From: Luteibacter aegosomatissinici
Lineage (GTDB): Bacteria; Pseudomonadota; Gammaproteobacteria; Xanthomonadales; Rhodanobacteraceae
Direction: 5' to 3'
DNA length: 64,000 nucleotides
Assembly: GCF_023078495.1 (NCBI RefSeq)
Contig: NZ_CP095742.1
Span: forward strand, 2,480,001 to 2,544,000
Shown here: positions 1 to 9,935 of the stretch, piece after piece
How positions within the stretch are numbered: the stretch's first letter is position 1
Layout of the letters: each line of letters opens with the position of its first letter
Translations under genes and position numbers: made by a program
The notes under the pieces: model-generated
The model's input: only the letters and a program-made list of their open reading frames with translations
Database searches by the model: none
What the model was told of the DNA's origin: nothing

Positions 1-1293
1 TTCAACTCTGCCAATGCCACCAACAACAGCACCAAGGGTTGGCACACGTTGCTGGTTGGCTCGCTGCGTTATGGCGGGCGCGGTGTGTTCGGCATCGATA
101 TCACCGACCCGCGTGCCGCCACACTGAACACGGCCACGGCTGTCGCACAGAAGGTGCTTTGGGAATTCAACAGCGACAGCATCTCCACCGCCGGCACCCC
201 AGCCAACCTGGGCTACACGTTCGGCACGCCGGTGATCGCCCGCATCGCGTGGACGAACTCGGACGCCACCGGCACGACCGGCAATACCGTCGGCCGCTGG
301 GTAGTGCTCGTGCCGGGCGGGTACTTTCCCGATGACAGCACAGCTGCCGCGAAGGACAACACCTACAGTTCGCTGTTCATCCTCGATGCGCAGACCGGCA
401 CCCTGCTGAAGGAAATCCGCACCCCGACCGGCACCGGAACAACAGCAAGCCATGGCCTGACCACGCCGACGCTGGGTGATTACGACGGCGACCAGGTGGC
501 CGATGTCGCCTTCGCCGGCGACCTGGATGGCAACATGTGGCGCATCGATCTCTCCAACGCCTCGCTGGCCAGCACGAGCAAGTCGCAGGGCGTGAGCTTG
601 CTGTTCAAACCGGCCACGGCGAATACGCAGTCGATCACCACGGCACCGCGCCTGGTCGCCGATCCAAACTCCGCCTATTTCATGGTGGTCTTCGGGACGG
701 GGCGCTTCCTGAGCACGGGTGACACGTCTGACACGACCGTCCAGTCGATCTATGGGGTGCGCGACCCCGGCACGACTGTCACTACGCCCATTGCCGTAGG
801 CTCCCTCGTACAGCAGACCATGTCGGTCGATGCCAGCACGGGGGCGATTGGCGTCACAAGTAACGCAGTGCCCTCGACAAAATCGGGGTGGTACCTGAAC
901 CTGAATAATCCGGCAGGTGAGCGCGTGGTGGTAACGCCCGCACTGGACGCCAGCTCGAGCACGGTAACCTTCAGTACGCTCATTCCGACCGCAACCGATC
1001 CTTGCACGACATCCAGCTCCGGCTCGGTGCTTGCGCTGGATGCCACGACCGGTGGCGCCGCATACGGCGTCTCCATCGGCACCTCGTCGTATAACATCGG
1101 TACGGGTTATACGCTTGCGGGGGCACGGGTCACAGGCGCCGCCACCTCCGGTGCGCTCAGCACAGTTGCCAGCCTCTCCGGCGGCAAGGCGTACAACCCA
1201 AGTTCGCCCACCGCCGTCGGCGGCAATACGACGAGCACCGCCATCCCTACCGCGCGCCGCCGGAGCTGGCGCGTGCTGAATAGCGAGAATTGA
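1..1293 (+). CDS. pilY1: PilY1 type IV pilus tip adhesin, C-terminal part (partial)
   Basis: The frame is open from base 1, so this is the last 430 or so residues of a longer protein. It matches the C-terminal beta-propeller of PilY1, the tip-located adhesin and assembly factor of type IV pili. Near the start it reads TLLVGSLRYGGRGVFGID, a hallmark of the family. DYDGDQVADVAFAGDLDGN further on matches the calcium-binding loop followed by the conserved AGDLxGNxWRxDL strand of PilY1. In Pseudomonas aeruginosa that calcium site controls pilus extension and retraction. The pilin gene pilE starts 1 base after the stop, which is the usual pilY1-pilE order in Xanthomonadales. Family assignment is firm; the N-terminal adhesive half lies outside the window. 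Confidence 0.93.
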   Translation, partial: FNSANATNNSTKGWHTLLVGSLRYGGRGVFGIDITDPRAATLNTATAVAQKVLWEFNSDSISTAGTPANLGYTFGTPVIARIAWTNSDATGTTGNTVGRWVVLVPGGYFPDDSTAAAKDNTYSSLFILDAQTGTLLKEIRTPTGTGTTASHGLTTPTLGDYDGDQVADVAFAGDLDGNMWRIDLSNASLASTSKSQGVSLLFKPATANTQSITTAPRLVADPNSAYFMVVFGTGRFLSTGDTSDTTVQSIYGVRDPGTTVTTPIAVGSLVQQTMSVDASTGAIGVTSNAVPSTKSGWYLNLNNPAGERVVVTPALDASSSTVTFSTLIPTATDPCTTSSSGSVLALDATTGGAAYGVSIGTSSYNIGTGYTLAGARVTGAATSGALSTVASLSGGKAYNPSSPTAVGGNTTSTAIPTARRRSWRVLNSEN

Positions 1294-1294
1294 T

Positions 1295-1732
1295 ATGAAT
1301 GGCATCCGCAGGCCTGCACGCGGCTTCACCCTCATCGAACTGATGATTACCGTGGGTGTCGTGGCCATCCTGGCCGCCATCGCCATCCCCCAGTTCAGCC
1401 GCTACGGCTTCCGCGCCAGGCGGGCTGACGGCCAGAAACTGCTCATGGCCATCGCCAACGCGGAGGAGCGCTATTACGCGCAGCAAAACAAGTATGCCGA
1501 TCTGCAAACCATTGGCTTCTCGACCACTACGACGTCGACCTCGGATAGCGGGTACTACTCCGCATCTGTCGCTGTCACGACGGTTAACACGTTTGCGGCT
1601 CAAGGTTTTACCGCTACAGCGACACCCATTCCGGGCAGCGCGCAACAGAAAGATGTCTGTGGCGCCCTGAGCATCACCAACGCCGGGGTGAAATCCCCGC
1701 TCAACATCACGACCAATGGGAGTTGCTGGTGA
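1295..1732 (+). CDS. pilE: PilE-type minor pilin of type IV pili
   Basis: A 145-residue prepilin. The leader MNGIRRPARG ends in the glycine cut by the PilD prepilin peptidase, followed by FTLIELM with Phe11 at +1 and Glu15 at +5, the residue needed for assembly. A hydrophobic helix runs to about residue 35. Two cysteines near the C-terminus (in DVCGAL and the final GSCW) should form the disulfide loop of pilins. It begins one base after pilY1 and its stop overlaps the next start in GTGA, so the three genes form one operon. PilE is a minor pilin that helps prime pilus assembly with PilY1; this position after pilY1 supports pilE over the major pilin pilA. Confidence 0.92.
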   Translation: MNGIRRPARGFTLIELMITVGVVAILAAIAIPQFSRYGFRARRADGQKLLMAIANAEERYYAQQNKYADLQTIGFSTTTTSTSDSGYYSASVAVTTVNTFAAQGFTATATPIPGSAQQKDVCGALSITNAGVKSPLNITTNGSCW

Positions 1733-2325
1733 AATCGCGCGGCTTCACCCTGCTGGAAATGCTCGTCGCGATCGTGATCATAGCGATCCTTGTCGCGATC
1801 GCGGTTCCGTCATTCCGAACCACCATCCAGAAACACCGGCTACGCAGTGCGGCCGACAACCTGCAGGCAGCGGTCGACTATGCCCGGGCTGAAGCCGTCC
1901 TGCGCGCGACTTACGTATCCCTTTGCGCCAGTACCGACGGCGCCACGTGCTCGGGCACCAAAACCTACGAAACCGGCTGGCTGGTATATGCCCACCCCGT
2001 GGCCACGACGACGGCGACGGACGTTTACACCACGGACTCGACGAAGGGCATGCTGTTGCTTCGCGCGGGTGGTGCCCTGGATATGGTTTCTGCGCGCGCC
2101 CTGGATACAGTCGTGGTGACCTTTGGCCAACAAGGCCAGCTCGAGCCCGTCGCAACGCGCTCGAACGCGACCCAGCCGATGTACTTCGTCCTCTGCGCCG
2201 TGACCACGGGCACCGCGCTCCCCGGTCAAAATACGACCGCGGTGCCAGGCTCACGAATCGGCATCAGCGCGTTCGGCGCCTCGGCCGGCACCAAGCTCAA
2301 TGCAACGGACGCCTGCACCATCTGA
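1729..2325 (+). CDS. fimT: GspH/FimT-family pseudopilin
   Basis: A 198-residue prepilin-like protein. After MKSR the peptidase site G5|FTLLEM is followed by Glu10 at +5 and a long hydrophobic helix, then a soluble domain with two early cysteine/alanine strands typical of GspH/FimT. The GTG at 1729 is preferred: it overlaps the pilE stop in GTGA and has GGGAG six bases upstream; a TTG at 1723 would add two residues. FimT-like minor pilins sit in the pilus tip, and in some species (for example Legionella) they bind DNA during transformation. Which of these roles applies here is not visible, and GspH naming would be equally acceptable. Confidence 0.85.
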   Translation: MKSRGFTLLEMLVAIVIIAILVAIAVPSFRTTIQKHRLRSAADNLQAAVDYARAEAVLRATYVSLCASTDGATCSGTKTYETGWLVYAHPVATTTATDVYTTDSTKGMLLLRAGGALDMVSARALDTVVVTFGQQGQLEPVATRSNATQPMYFVLCAVTTGTALPGQNTTAVPGSRIGISAFGASAGTKLNATDACTI

Positions 2326-2371
2326 CTTTGCGCTAAAGTCCGGGCCTGACCCATTGCGCAGGAGAGCCCCG

Positions 2372-2770
2372 ATGATCGACCACACTGCCGCGTACGTCAG
2401 CGACTTCGAGCGCAGCAAGGCCTTTTATCAAACGGTGCTGGCCGCCATCGGGTACGAGCTGCTTGCGGTGTTCCCTGCCTCGGTCACGGGCCGCACGGAT
2501 GTCGCCGGGTTCGGCGAAGGCGGAAAGCCCGACTTCTGGATCTACAAGGGCGAACCGAACCAGCCGCCGGTGCATGTGGCCTTCCGCGTGGATTCGCGCA
2601 AGCTGGTGCATGCGTTCCACGAAACGGCACTCGCCGCGGGTGGGCGCGACAATGGGCCACCTGGTCCACGCTCGCACTACCACGAAGGCTACTACGGCGC
2701 ATTCATCCTCGATCCCGATGGCCACAACATCGAAGCCGTCTTCCATGGCCAGGCCCGGTTGGGCGGCTGA
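2372..2770 (+). CDS. VOC-family (glyoxalase/bleomycin resistance-like) protein
   Basis: A 132-residue single VOC domain. It opens with MIDHTAAYVSDFERSKAFY, the first beta-alpha unit with a potential metal-ligand His3, and closes with YYGAFILDPDGHNIEAV, the conserved strand carrying the last Glu ligand. GGAGA lies 7 bases ahead of the ATG at 2372; an upstream extension would run into the end of fimT and lacks a ribosome site. VOC proteins of this length act as dimers in lactoylglutathione lyases, extradiol dioxygenases or antibiotic-binding proteins. The substrate cannot be told from sequence. It stands alone, convergent with the DUF488 gene. Confidence 0.85.
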   Translation: MIDHTAAYVSDFERSKAFYQTVLAAIGYELLAVFPASVTGRTDVAGFGEGGKPDFWIYKGEPNQPPVHVAFRVDSRKLVHAFHETALAAGGRDNGPPGPRSHYHEGYYGAFILDPDGHNIEAVFHGQARLGG

Positions 2771-2773
2771 TGG

Positions 2774-3136
2774 TTAACGGCGGCGGTTGAGGAAACGGGC
2801 CAACACCACGGCATGGTTGATGGCGTGATCCTTCGCGCCGTAGAGCAGCGTCGTTCGGCCGGCATGTGATGCGGCCCTTACCGCCTTGGCAAACGGATTG
2901 GCCCTGAGCTCTGCCAGGTAGCGTTCCGTGAACTCGGCGAAGCGGTCCTCGCGGTGGTCGAACCACGTGCGCAACTCAGGCGTTGGCGCGATCTCTTTCC
3001 ACCAGTCGTCCAGGGCGGCGCGCTCACGGGACACGCCCCGCGGCCATAGCCGGTCAACGAGTACGCGGCGCCCGTCGGCTGTTGCGGGTGCGTCACGCAC
3101 CGGCTTGATCGCGAAGGTTTTTTCGACGGCTGGCAT
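2774..3136 (-). CDS. DUF488 family protein (YeaO-like)
   Basis: A 120-residue cytosolic protein with the DUF488 signature: RVLVDRLWPRGVSRERAALDDWWKEIAPTPELR in the first half, WFDHREDRFAEFTERYLAEL in the middle and TLLYGAKD near the end. The family is widespread, structurally compact and still without a proven biochemical role; some members sit next to uracil-DNA glycosylase or oxidative stress genes. Here it lies tail-to-tail with the VOC gene (3 bases apart) and is divergent from the methyltransferase at 3194, with about 57 bases between starts. Confidence 0.85.
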   Translation of the reverse strand: MPAVEKTFAIKPVRDAPATADGRRVLVDRLWPRGVSRERAALDDWWKEIAPTPELRTWFDHREDRFAEFTERYLAELRANPFAKAVRAASHAGRTTLLYGAKDHAINHAVVLARFLNRRR

Positions 3137-3193
3137 GTTCGCTTACCTCCGCGCGGTTATCATGGCGCGCTCAACCATTGATCGGCCCCTCCC

Positions 3194-4036
3194 TTGTCGC
3201 ACTACGCCGGCCCACTCCTCACCGAACCGACCGCCCAGCTCTTGCTCGCGGCACGCAAGGCAGCCGCGCCATCGTGGCAAGGCTCGCTCGACCTGGGGCG
3301 CACTGAAGGTACCGCAAGCCTGCACGACGATCACTGGACATGGCTTGGCCAGGCCTACCCTTACCCCGGGAAGATCAAAGCGCGCACCATTTACGCCTGG
3401 GATGGCGACGGGTTCGAGCCGGTCTCGCGGTTCGCCGGCTCCCTGATCAAACTGGTGCCGACGGAATGGGGTGTGCCGACCTTCGAGATCGACGGCATCA
3501 AGATGCTGCCCACATCGAAGGAATCGCCACTGGATGATGCGCGCCGCAAGGTGGCCCTGGTGGAGCCGCGCGGCAAGGTCGTGCTCGATACGTGCGGCGG
3601 GCTCGGCTATTTCGCGGCATGCTGCCTGGATGGCGGCGTGGCACGCATCCAGTCATTCGAGAAGAACCCGGATGTGCTCTGGCTGCGAACGATCAACCCG
3701 TGGTCGCCCGATCCGGCATCGGTGGCGGCCGCGGGGCGCCTGCACCTCGCGCAAGGTGATGTGTCCGAGCAGATCGACACGATCGCGGATGGCTCGGTGG
3801 ATGCCATCCTGCATGACCCGCCCCGCTTCGGCATCGCCGGTGAGCTGTACTCGCAGGCGTTCTATCATGAGCTTGCCCGCGTGATTCGCCGGGGTGGCCG
3901 CCTGTTTCATTACACCGGCAGCCCGAACAAGCTGACCACGGGGCGCGATGTGCCCTCCGAGGTGGCGGGCCGGCTCGAAAAGGCCGGATTCAACCCGACC
4001 CTGGCGCTCGATGGCGTGTTCGCCACGCGGCGGTGA
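3194..4036 (+). CDS. SAM-dependent methyltransferase of the COG2521 type
   Basis: A 280-residue class I methyltransferase with a TTG start (MSHYAGP). Motif I is VVLDTCGGLGYFA (about residues 119-131) and the acidic motif II follows in SFEKNP. The strings INPWSPDP, ILHDPPRFGIAGELYSQAFYHEL and GGRLFHYTGSPN match the family described from archaea as predicted COG2521 methyltransferases, related in fold to spermidine synthase. The DPPR motif suggests methylation of a nitrogen in a nucleobase or similar planar group, but no substrate is established. Its promoter region is shared with the divergent DUF488 gene. Confidence 0.8.
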   Translation: MSHYAGPLLTEPTAQLLLAARKAAAPSWQGSLDLGRTEGTASLHDDHWTWLGQAYPYPGKIKARTIYAWDGDGFEPVSRFAGSLIKLVPTEWGVPTFEIDGIKMLPTSKESPLDDARRKVALVEPRGKVVLDTCGGLGYFAACCLDGGVARIQSFEKNPDVLWLRTINPWSPDPASVAAAGRLHLAQGDVSEQIDTIADGSVDAILHDPPRFGIAGELYSQAFYHELARVIRRGGRLFHYTGSPNKLTTGRDVPSEVAGRLEKAGFNPTLALDGVFATRR

Positions 4037-4120
4037 CCTGCGTCACGACACGTGCGCCCGCTGGGGCTGTGTTTCATCGCGTTACGTGACTAGGCTGTGA
4101 AACCTCCCCGGAGGTATCCC

Positions 4121-7100
4121 ATGCGCTCGACCCTGTGCTTCGCCGTCGCAACCCTGCTTGCGACACCCACGTTCGCCGCCAGCCTGCCGCCCCGCAGTGC
4201 GTGGCAAGCGACAAGTTCCTCCCAGCAGGTCCCTGCGCTTGCGCCGGCACACGCCATTGACGGCGACGAGACGACCCGATGGGGCGGCTCCTTCAGCCCA
4301 GGGCAGTGGTTCCAGGTAGACCTGGGCAAGGTGTCCAGGGTGGGTGGCGTAAGGATCCACTGGGATAGCGGGTTTGCCGCGTCGTACAGCATCCAGGTGT
4401 CGACGGACGGCAAGGCCTTCCACCCGGTCTACACCGTGACCGACTCACCCGGCGGCGTGGAGTACCTCGTCTTCCCCGCCGAAGATGCGCGCTACGTGCG
4501 CCTTGCAGCACCCGCCCGCACGGCTGATTGGGGTGTATCGGTCTTCGAGTTCGAGCCGATGTCGGCGGACGACGTGGCGCGGGTCGATGGCCTTGCAGAT
4601 GCAGCCGACGCGGCAGCGATCTGGTCCGATGGGCATCCGCACGGGGTCGCAGGTAACGGTGGCGAGCGCGTGGTAAGCATCCACCTGCCCCACCCGCTCG
4701 ATATCGCTGGCATCGAGGTAACCTGGGCCGGCCCGCGCGTCGGCGCGACGTTACAAACAAAGGACGCCAAGGGCCAGTGGGGGGTCGTCGATAGCGACCC
4801 GGGCAGCGCTGGCGACACGTCATACCTGGCGGCACCCACACCCTTCCTGGCGAGCGACCTTCGCCTGGTGCTCGCGGCGGGCACCGGCGCACCGACGATC
4901 GCGCGGCTGCGCTTCCTTGGGCCGCCACGCGTCATGACCGCCATGAAGCGCTACCAGATCGCCGCATCACGCGAGAACGCGGCACTCTTCCCGTCCTCCC
5001 TGCATATGCAACAGGTGTACTGGACGGATGTCGGCGTGCCCGCGGGGCTGCAGAAGGCCATTTTCGATGAATACGGTGATATCGAACCGTTCAAGGGCGG
5101 GCCGCTGGTGCAGGCCATCTGGCGCGATGCGGAGGGCAAGGCAGTCGTCGCGGATAACGTGGAGCGCACACATGCGCTGCGTGACCAATGGAAACCCATG
5201 CCCTCGGTGGGCTGGCACCCGCAAGCCGGGCTGGCAGTGACCGCGGAAACCATCGCCATCCAGGATGGCGCGCAGCCCGTGATCCTGGTCCGCCACCGCC
5301 TGGTCAACCAGGGCACCACACGCATCGACGGCAAGCTGTTCCTTGCCATCCGGCCGATGCAGGTCAACCCTCCCTGGCAGAACGGTGGCCCGTCGCCGAT
5401 CCACACTATTGCCACGAGTCGCGACAGCGTGCAGGTCAACGGGCGCACGCTGCTTGTTCCGCTGACGCTGCCTGATGCGTTTGGCGCCGCGCCATTCGGC
5501 GACCACGGAAGTACCGAAATCACCACAGCCATCGCTGCCGGCAAGCTTCCCGGCATCGCATCCGCGACGGATGCGCAAGGCCTCGCCGCAGGCGGCCTCG
5601 CTTACGAGGCTCACCTGGCGCCGCATGAGCACCGCGACATCGTCGTAGCGTTTCCACTTGGTGCCCACCCCGCGAACAGCGACGGCTCGCTACCGGAGCC
5701 GCCGCCACTTGATCGCACGCGCGTTACCGCCGGTGCGTTCGACGCGCTCGCAGATGCCGTATCGCGCGAATGGCAGGCGCGCCTTGGCAGCGTCGGCCTC
5801 TCCCTTCCCGATGAAACACTGGTCAACATCCTGCGTTCGCAGGCGGCCTACATGCTTGTCAACCAGACTGGGCATGCCATGCAGGCCGGTCCACGCAATT
5901 ACAACCGCTCGTTCATCCGCGATGGCGCGGCCACCGCATCGATCCTGCTGCGCATGGGCGAGGTAAAAACGGCGCGCGATTATCTCGACTGGTACGCCAG
6001 CCACGCGGTACACGAGAACGGCCTGGTTTCGCCGATCCTCAATGCAGATGGCACGGTAAACAAGGGCTTTGGCTCGGATATCGAGTACGACAGCCAGGGG
6101 GAATTCATCAACCTGGTCGCCGACGTCGCGCGCTTCGGCGGCGGACCGGAATCCGTCCGCAGTTACCTGCCCAAGGTGCGCGCCGCCATGCACTTCATGC
6201 AGGAACTGCGCGAGCGCACCATGGTGCCGGGCTACATGGCCGACCAGCCGGCACCGCAGCGCTTCCACGGCATCATTGCGCCCTCGATCAGTCACGAAGG
6301 CTATTCCAGCCCGACGCATAGCTATTGGGACGACTGGTGGGCACTGAAGGGCTGGCACGATGGCGCATGGCTGGCTGATCAATGGGGCGACAAGGAGCTT
6401 GCCGCATATGCGCGCACGCAGTACGCCGCCCTGCGCGAATCGGTCGGCGCCTCCATTCGCGCCACCATGGCATGGAAGGGTGTCGACACCATCCCGGCCG
6501 CCGCGGACCTGGGCGATGGTGATCCGACCAGCATCTCGATCGCGCTCGACCCTGCGGGCCAGATGGATGTGCTTCCGCACGATGCGCTGGTGACCACGTT
6601 CAATCGGTACCTGGCGGATGTGCGCAAGCGCGAGCAGCCCGGTGAGTTGTTTGCCTACACCCCGTACGAGCTGCGCAACGTCCTGACCTACGTCTACCTC
6701 GATCGGCCTGCGGATGCGGCTGAGCTGCTCGGCACGATCGTGCGCGACCGGCGCCCGCCCGAGTGGAATATGTGGGCCGAGGTCGTTCATTCGCGCCTAC
6801 GCCACCCCGGCTACCTGGGCGACATGCCGCACACGTGGATCGGCGCGGAGTACGCCCGCCTGTTATTCGGCATGCTCATGCGTGAGGCCGACGACGGCTT
6901 GTACCTGCTGCCAGGTGCGCCGCCAGCGTGGGTAGAAGGCAATGGCCTGAAGGTATCGAAGCTGCCGGTCGCTTATGGCGAGCTCAACATGGCCGCCCGC
7001 CGGGAAGGCGGGAAGCTGACCGTTACGCTAGACAAGGGCATCCGCCCGAATACCCCGGTTCGCGTGTTCTGGCCCGGCCGAACCCGGCCGGCCAGCGTAA

Positions 7101-7186
7101 CGATCGACGGTAAGCCCGCGACAACATGGGATGCCGACAGCATCCGCATCGACCACCCCTTCCACACGTTGGAAGCCCAAATATAA
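4121..7186 (+). CDS. Secreted F5/8-type discoidin domain protein, probable glycoside-active enzyme
   Basis: A 1021-residue exported protein. A signal peptide (MRSTLCFAVATLLATPTFA, cut near residue 20) is followed by a discoidin/F5-8C carbohydrate-binding domain (about residues 25-145: AIDGDETTRWGG, WFQVDLGKVSRVGGVRIHW, YVRLAAP) and a second, weaker jelly-roll segment to about 270. The remaining 700 residues are rich in Trp, Tyr and His and resemble an (alpha/alpha)6 glycosidase barrel (NRSFIRDGAATASILLRMG, WDDWWALKGWHDGAWLADQWG). The ATG at 4121 has CGGAGG six bases upstream, so it is preferred over an in-frame GTG at 4097. A role in periplasmic or extracellular glycan breakdown is inferred; the GH family is not assigned. 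Confidence 0.75.
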   Translation: MRSTLCFAVATLLATPTFAASLPPRSAWQATSSSQQVPALAPAHAIDGDETTRWGGSFSPGQWFQVDLGKVSRVGGVRIHWDSGFAASYSIQVSTDGKAFHPVYTVTDSPGGVEYLVFPAEDARYVRLAAPARTADWGVSVFEFEPMSADDVARVDGLADAADAAAIWSDGHPHGVAGNGGERVVSIHLPHPLDIAGIEVTWAGPRVGATLQTKDAKGQWGVVDSDPGSAGDTSYLAAPTPFLASDLRLVLAAGTGAPTIARLRFLGPPRVMTAMKRYQIAASRENAALFPSSLHMQQVYWTDVGVPAGLQKAIFDEYGDIEPFKGGPLVQAIWRDAEGKAVVADNVERTHALRDQWKPMPSVGWHPQAGLAVTAETIAIQDGAQPVILVRHRLVNQGTTRIDGKLFLAIRPMQVNPPWQNGGPSPIHTIATSRDSVQVNGRTLLVPLTLPDAFGAAPFGDHGSTEITTAIAAGKLPGIASATDAQGLAAGGLAYEAHLAPHEHRDIVVAFPLGAHPANSDGSLPEPPPLDRTRVTAGAFDALADAVSREWQARLGSVGLSLPDETLVNILRSQAAYMLVNQTGHAMQAGPRNYNRSFIRDGAATASILLRMGEVKTARDYLDWYASHAVHENGLVSPILNADGTVNKGFGSDIEYDSQGEFINLVADVARFGGGPESVRSYLPKVRAAMHFMQELRERTMVPGYMADQPAPQRFHGIIAPSISHEGYSSPTHSYWDDWWALKGWHDGAWLADQWGDKELAAYARTQYAALRESVGASIRATMAWKGVDTIPAAADLGDGDPTSISIALDPAGQMDVLPHDALVTTFNRYLADVRKREQPGELFAYTPYELRNVLTYVYLDRPADAAELLGTIVRDRRPPEWNMWAEVVHSRLRHPGYLGDMPHTWIGAEYARLLFGMLMREADDGLYLLPGAPPAWVEGNGLKVSKLPVAYGELNMAARREGGKLTVTLDKGIRPNTPVRVFWPGRTRPASVTIDGKPATTWDADSIRIDHPFHTLEAQI

Positions 7187-7199
7187 TTTTCGTTACGCG

Positions 7200-7538
7200 T
7201 TATGCGAAACGGTGGGTCGCCTTTTCGACAAGGGCACGCAGCTGCTGCGCCATGGCGGCCGCATCAGCATCACCCGCGCCCTTCATCGCATCCAGCAGCT
7301 GCCCGGCACGGGCATCCGCCTCGATCAGGTCGCGGAACGTGCTGGCCAGCAACTGCACTGCCGCGGCGTTGATGCCGCGACTATCAAAGCCCATCGCCTT
7401 GCGGCGCTGGCGGTAACGGGCCTGGCGCTGCGCATTCGTAAGCGCATCCGGCTTGCGCGGCCGCCCGCGGCCACGCTTCGCATTCGGAAACATGTCGGAG
7501 GTATTCGGATCGCGCGTCGCGTTGATGTTCTTCTTCAT
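7200..7538 (-). CDS. Small basic protein with AT-hook-like motif, function unknown
   Basis: A 112-residue protein. Residues about 21-29 read RGRGRPRKP, an AT-hook-like basic tract, followed by NAQRQARYRQRRKAMG, a motif seen in small proteins of plasmids, phages and proteobacterial chromosomes. The C-terminal half (AAAVQLLASTFRDLIEADARAGQLLDAMKG) is helical and could form a dimer interface. DNA binding is inferred from composition, not shown. The ATG at 7538 is chosen because a near-perfect 23-base palindrome lies just upstream (7546-7568) and would otherwise be inside the gene. It is convergent with the discoidin-domain gene and downstream of the exporter gene on the same strand. Confidence 0.7.
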   Translation of the reverse strand: MKKNINATRDPNTSDMFPNAKRGRGRPRKPDALTNAQRQARYRQRRKAMGFDSRGINAAAVQLLASTFRDLIEADARAGQLLDAMKGAGDADAAAMAQQLRALVEKATHRFA

Positions 7539-7545
7539 GCCGCTA

Positions 7546-7568
7546 TTATTCGTTACGGTAACGAATAA
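7546..7568. promoter_or_regulatory. Palindromic probable operator upstream of the small basic protein
   Basis: Arms TTATTCGTTAC (7546-7556) and GTAACGAATAA (7558-7568) are perfect reverse complements with one central base. It sits 8 bases ahead of the ATG at 7538 and 10 bases beyond the stop of the exporter gene. It is AT-rich and has no T-tract, so an operator is more likely than a terminator. The core TTCGTTAC recurs at 7189-7196, just past the other end of the gene. Confidence 0.6.
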
Positions 7569-7578
7569 GGCAATCCTG

Positions 7579-9150
<1,572 letters not shown>

Positions 9151-9153
9151 TTA

Positions 9154-9171
9154 ATTAAGTCGTCAGTTAAT
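9154..9171. promoter_or_regulatory. Imperfect palindrome, probable TetR operator
   Basis: ATTAAGTCGTCAGTTAAT has 5-base ATTAA/TTAAT outer arms plus one further matching pair. It is the AT-rich centre of the 93-base gap between the divergent exporter and TetR genes, 22 bases ahead of the exporter ATG, where TetR repressors of efflux pumps normally bind. Confidence 0.5.
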
Positions 9172-9225
9172 ATATGCGGCAACGAACCGCAAGGCAACTC
9201 CCCGCTCCCGTGCTATTCAGTGGCC

Positions 9226-9906
9226 ATGAACAAACCGGATACCGCTAAACCCCTAAAGCCGCGTCGCGGCCGCCCACCTGGGCGCCCCCACGCCCAGCCG
9301 GATGCCGCCGACCAGCGCACGCGACTGATCGAGATCGCGCTGGCCCTCTATGCGAAGCAGGGCTACGCCGGGACCACGCTGGCCGCCATTGCACGCGCCG
9401 CTGACATGACACCGGCTGCCGTGCACTACTACTTCAAGACCCGCGAGCAGTTGTTCGACGAGATCCACGAGGCCCATATCGTGCCCATGCGCAAGCACGT
9501 GGAGGCGATCTTCCATGAGCACGCCGGCGACCCGGTGGCCGCCTTCGTGAAGGTGGCCGAGCGCTTCGTGGACGTGGCCGGTGAGCACGAATGGATCGCA
9601 CCCGTATTCTTCGGCGATCTGCTCACGGAAGGCGATACGTTCCGCAAGCACGTGAAAGGCAAGGTCGATTACAAGACCCAGGCGGCGTTCCACGAACGCA
9701 TCCAGGCGTGGCAGGCCACGGGCCTGCTTAACCCGGAGCTCGATCCTTCGCTCATCATGCCCTCGATCATGTCGCTGACCATGCTGTTCATGGCCGCGCG
9801 GCGGAAGTGGAAGGACGACCCCATCCGCAAGGAAGTCACGCGCGCGACCATTCGCCGCCACGCCATGGCCTTGCTGGGGCACGGGCTGGGGCCGCCGAAG
9901 GCGTAG
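9226..9906 (+). CDS. TetR/AcrR-family transcriptional repressor
   Basis: A 226-residue regulator. After a basic, Pro-rich tail (RRGRPPGRP) the TetR helix-turn-helix spans about residues 33-78: LIEIALALYAKQGYAGTTLAAIARAADMTPAAVHYYFKTREQLF. The rest is the ligand-binding helical domain. The first in-frame ATG with sensible spacing is at 9226; longer readings would cross the operator region. It is divergent from the DHA2 exporter, so repression of that gene, relieved when a drug binds, is the likely role; this is inferred from arrangement. Confidence 0.9.
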   Translation: MNKPDTAKPLKPRRGRPPGRPHAQPDAADQRTRLIEIALALYAKQGYAGTTLAAIARAADMTPAAVHYYFKTREQLFDEIHEAHIVPMRKHVEAIFHEHAGDPVAAFVKVAERFVDVAGEHEWIAPVFFGDLLTEGDTFRKHVKGKVDYKTQAAFHERIQAWQATGLLNPELDPSLIMPSIMSLTMLFMAARRKWKDDPIRKEVTRATIRRHAMALLGHGLGPPKA

Positions 9907-9935
9907 AATCAGCGTTTTGATCGTGGAGCGGCGTC

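Noticed and set aside
1723-1732. Overlap of pilE and the pseudopilin gene considered as a frameshift
   Set aside because: Each gene has its own prepilin leader and complete domain; the overlap is an ordinary GTGA coupling.
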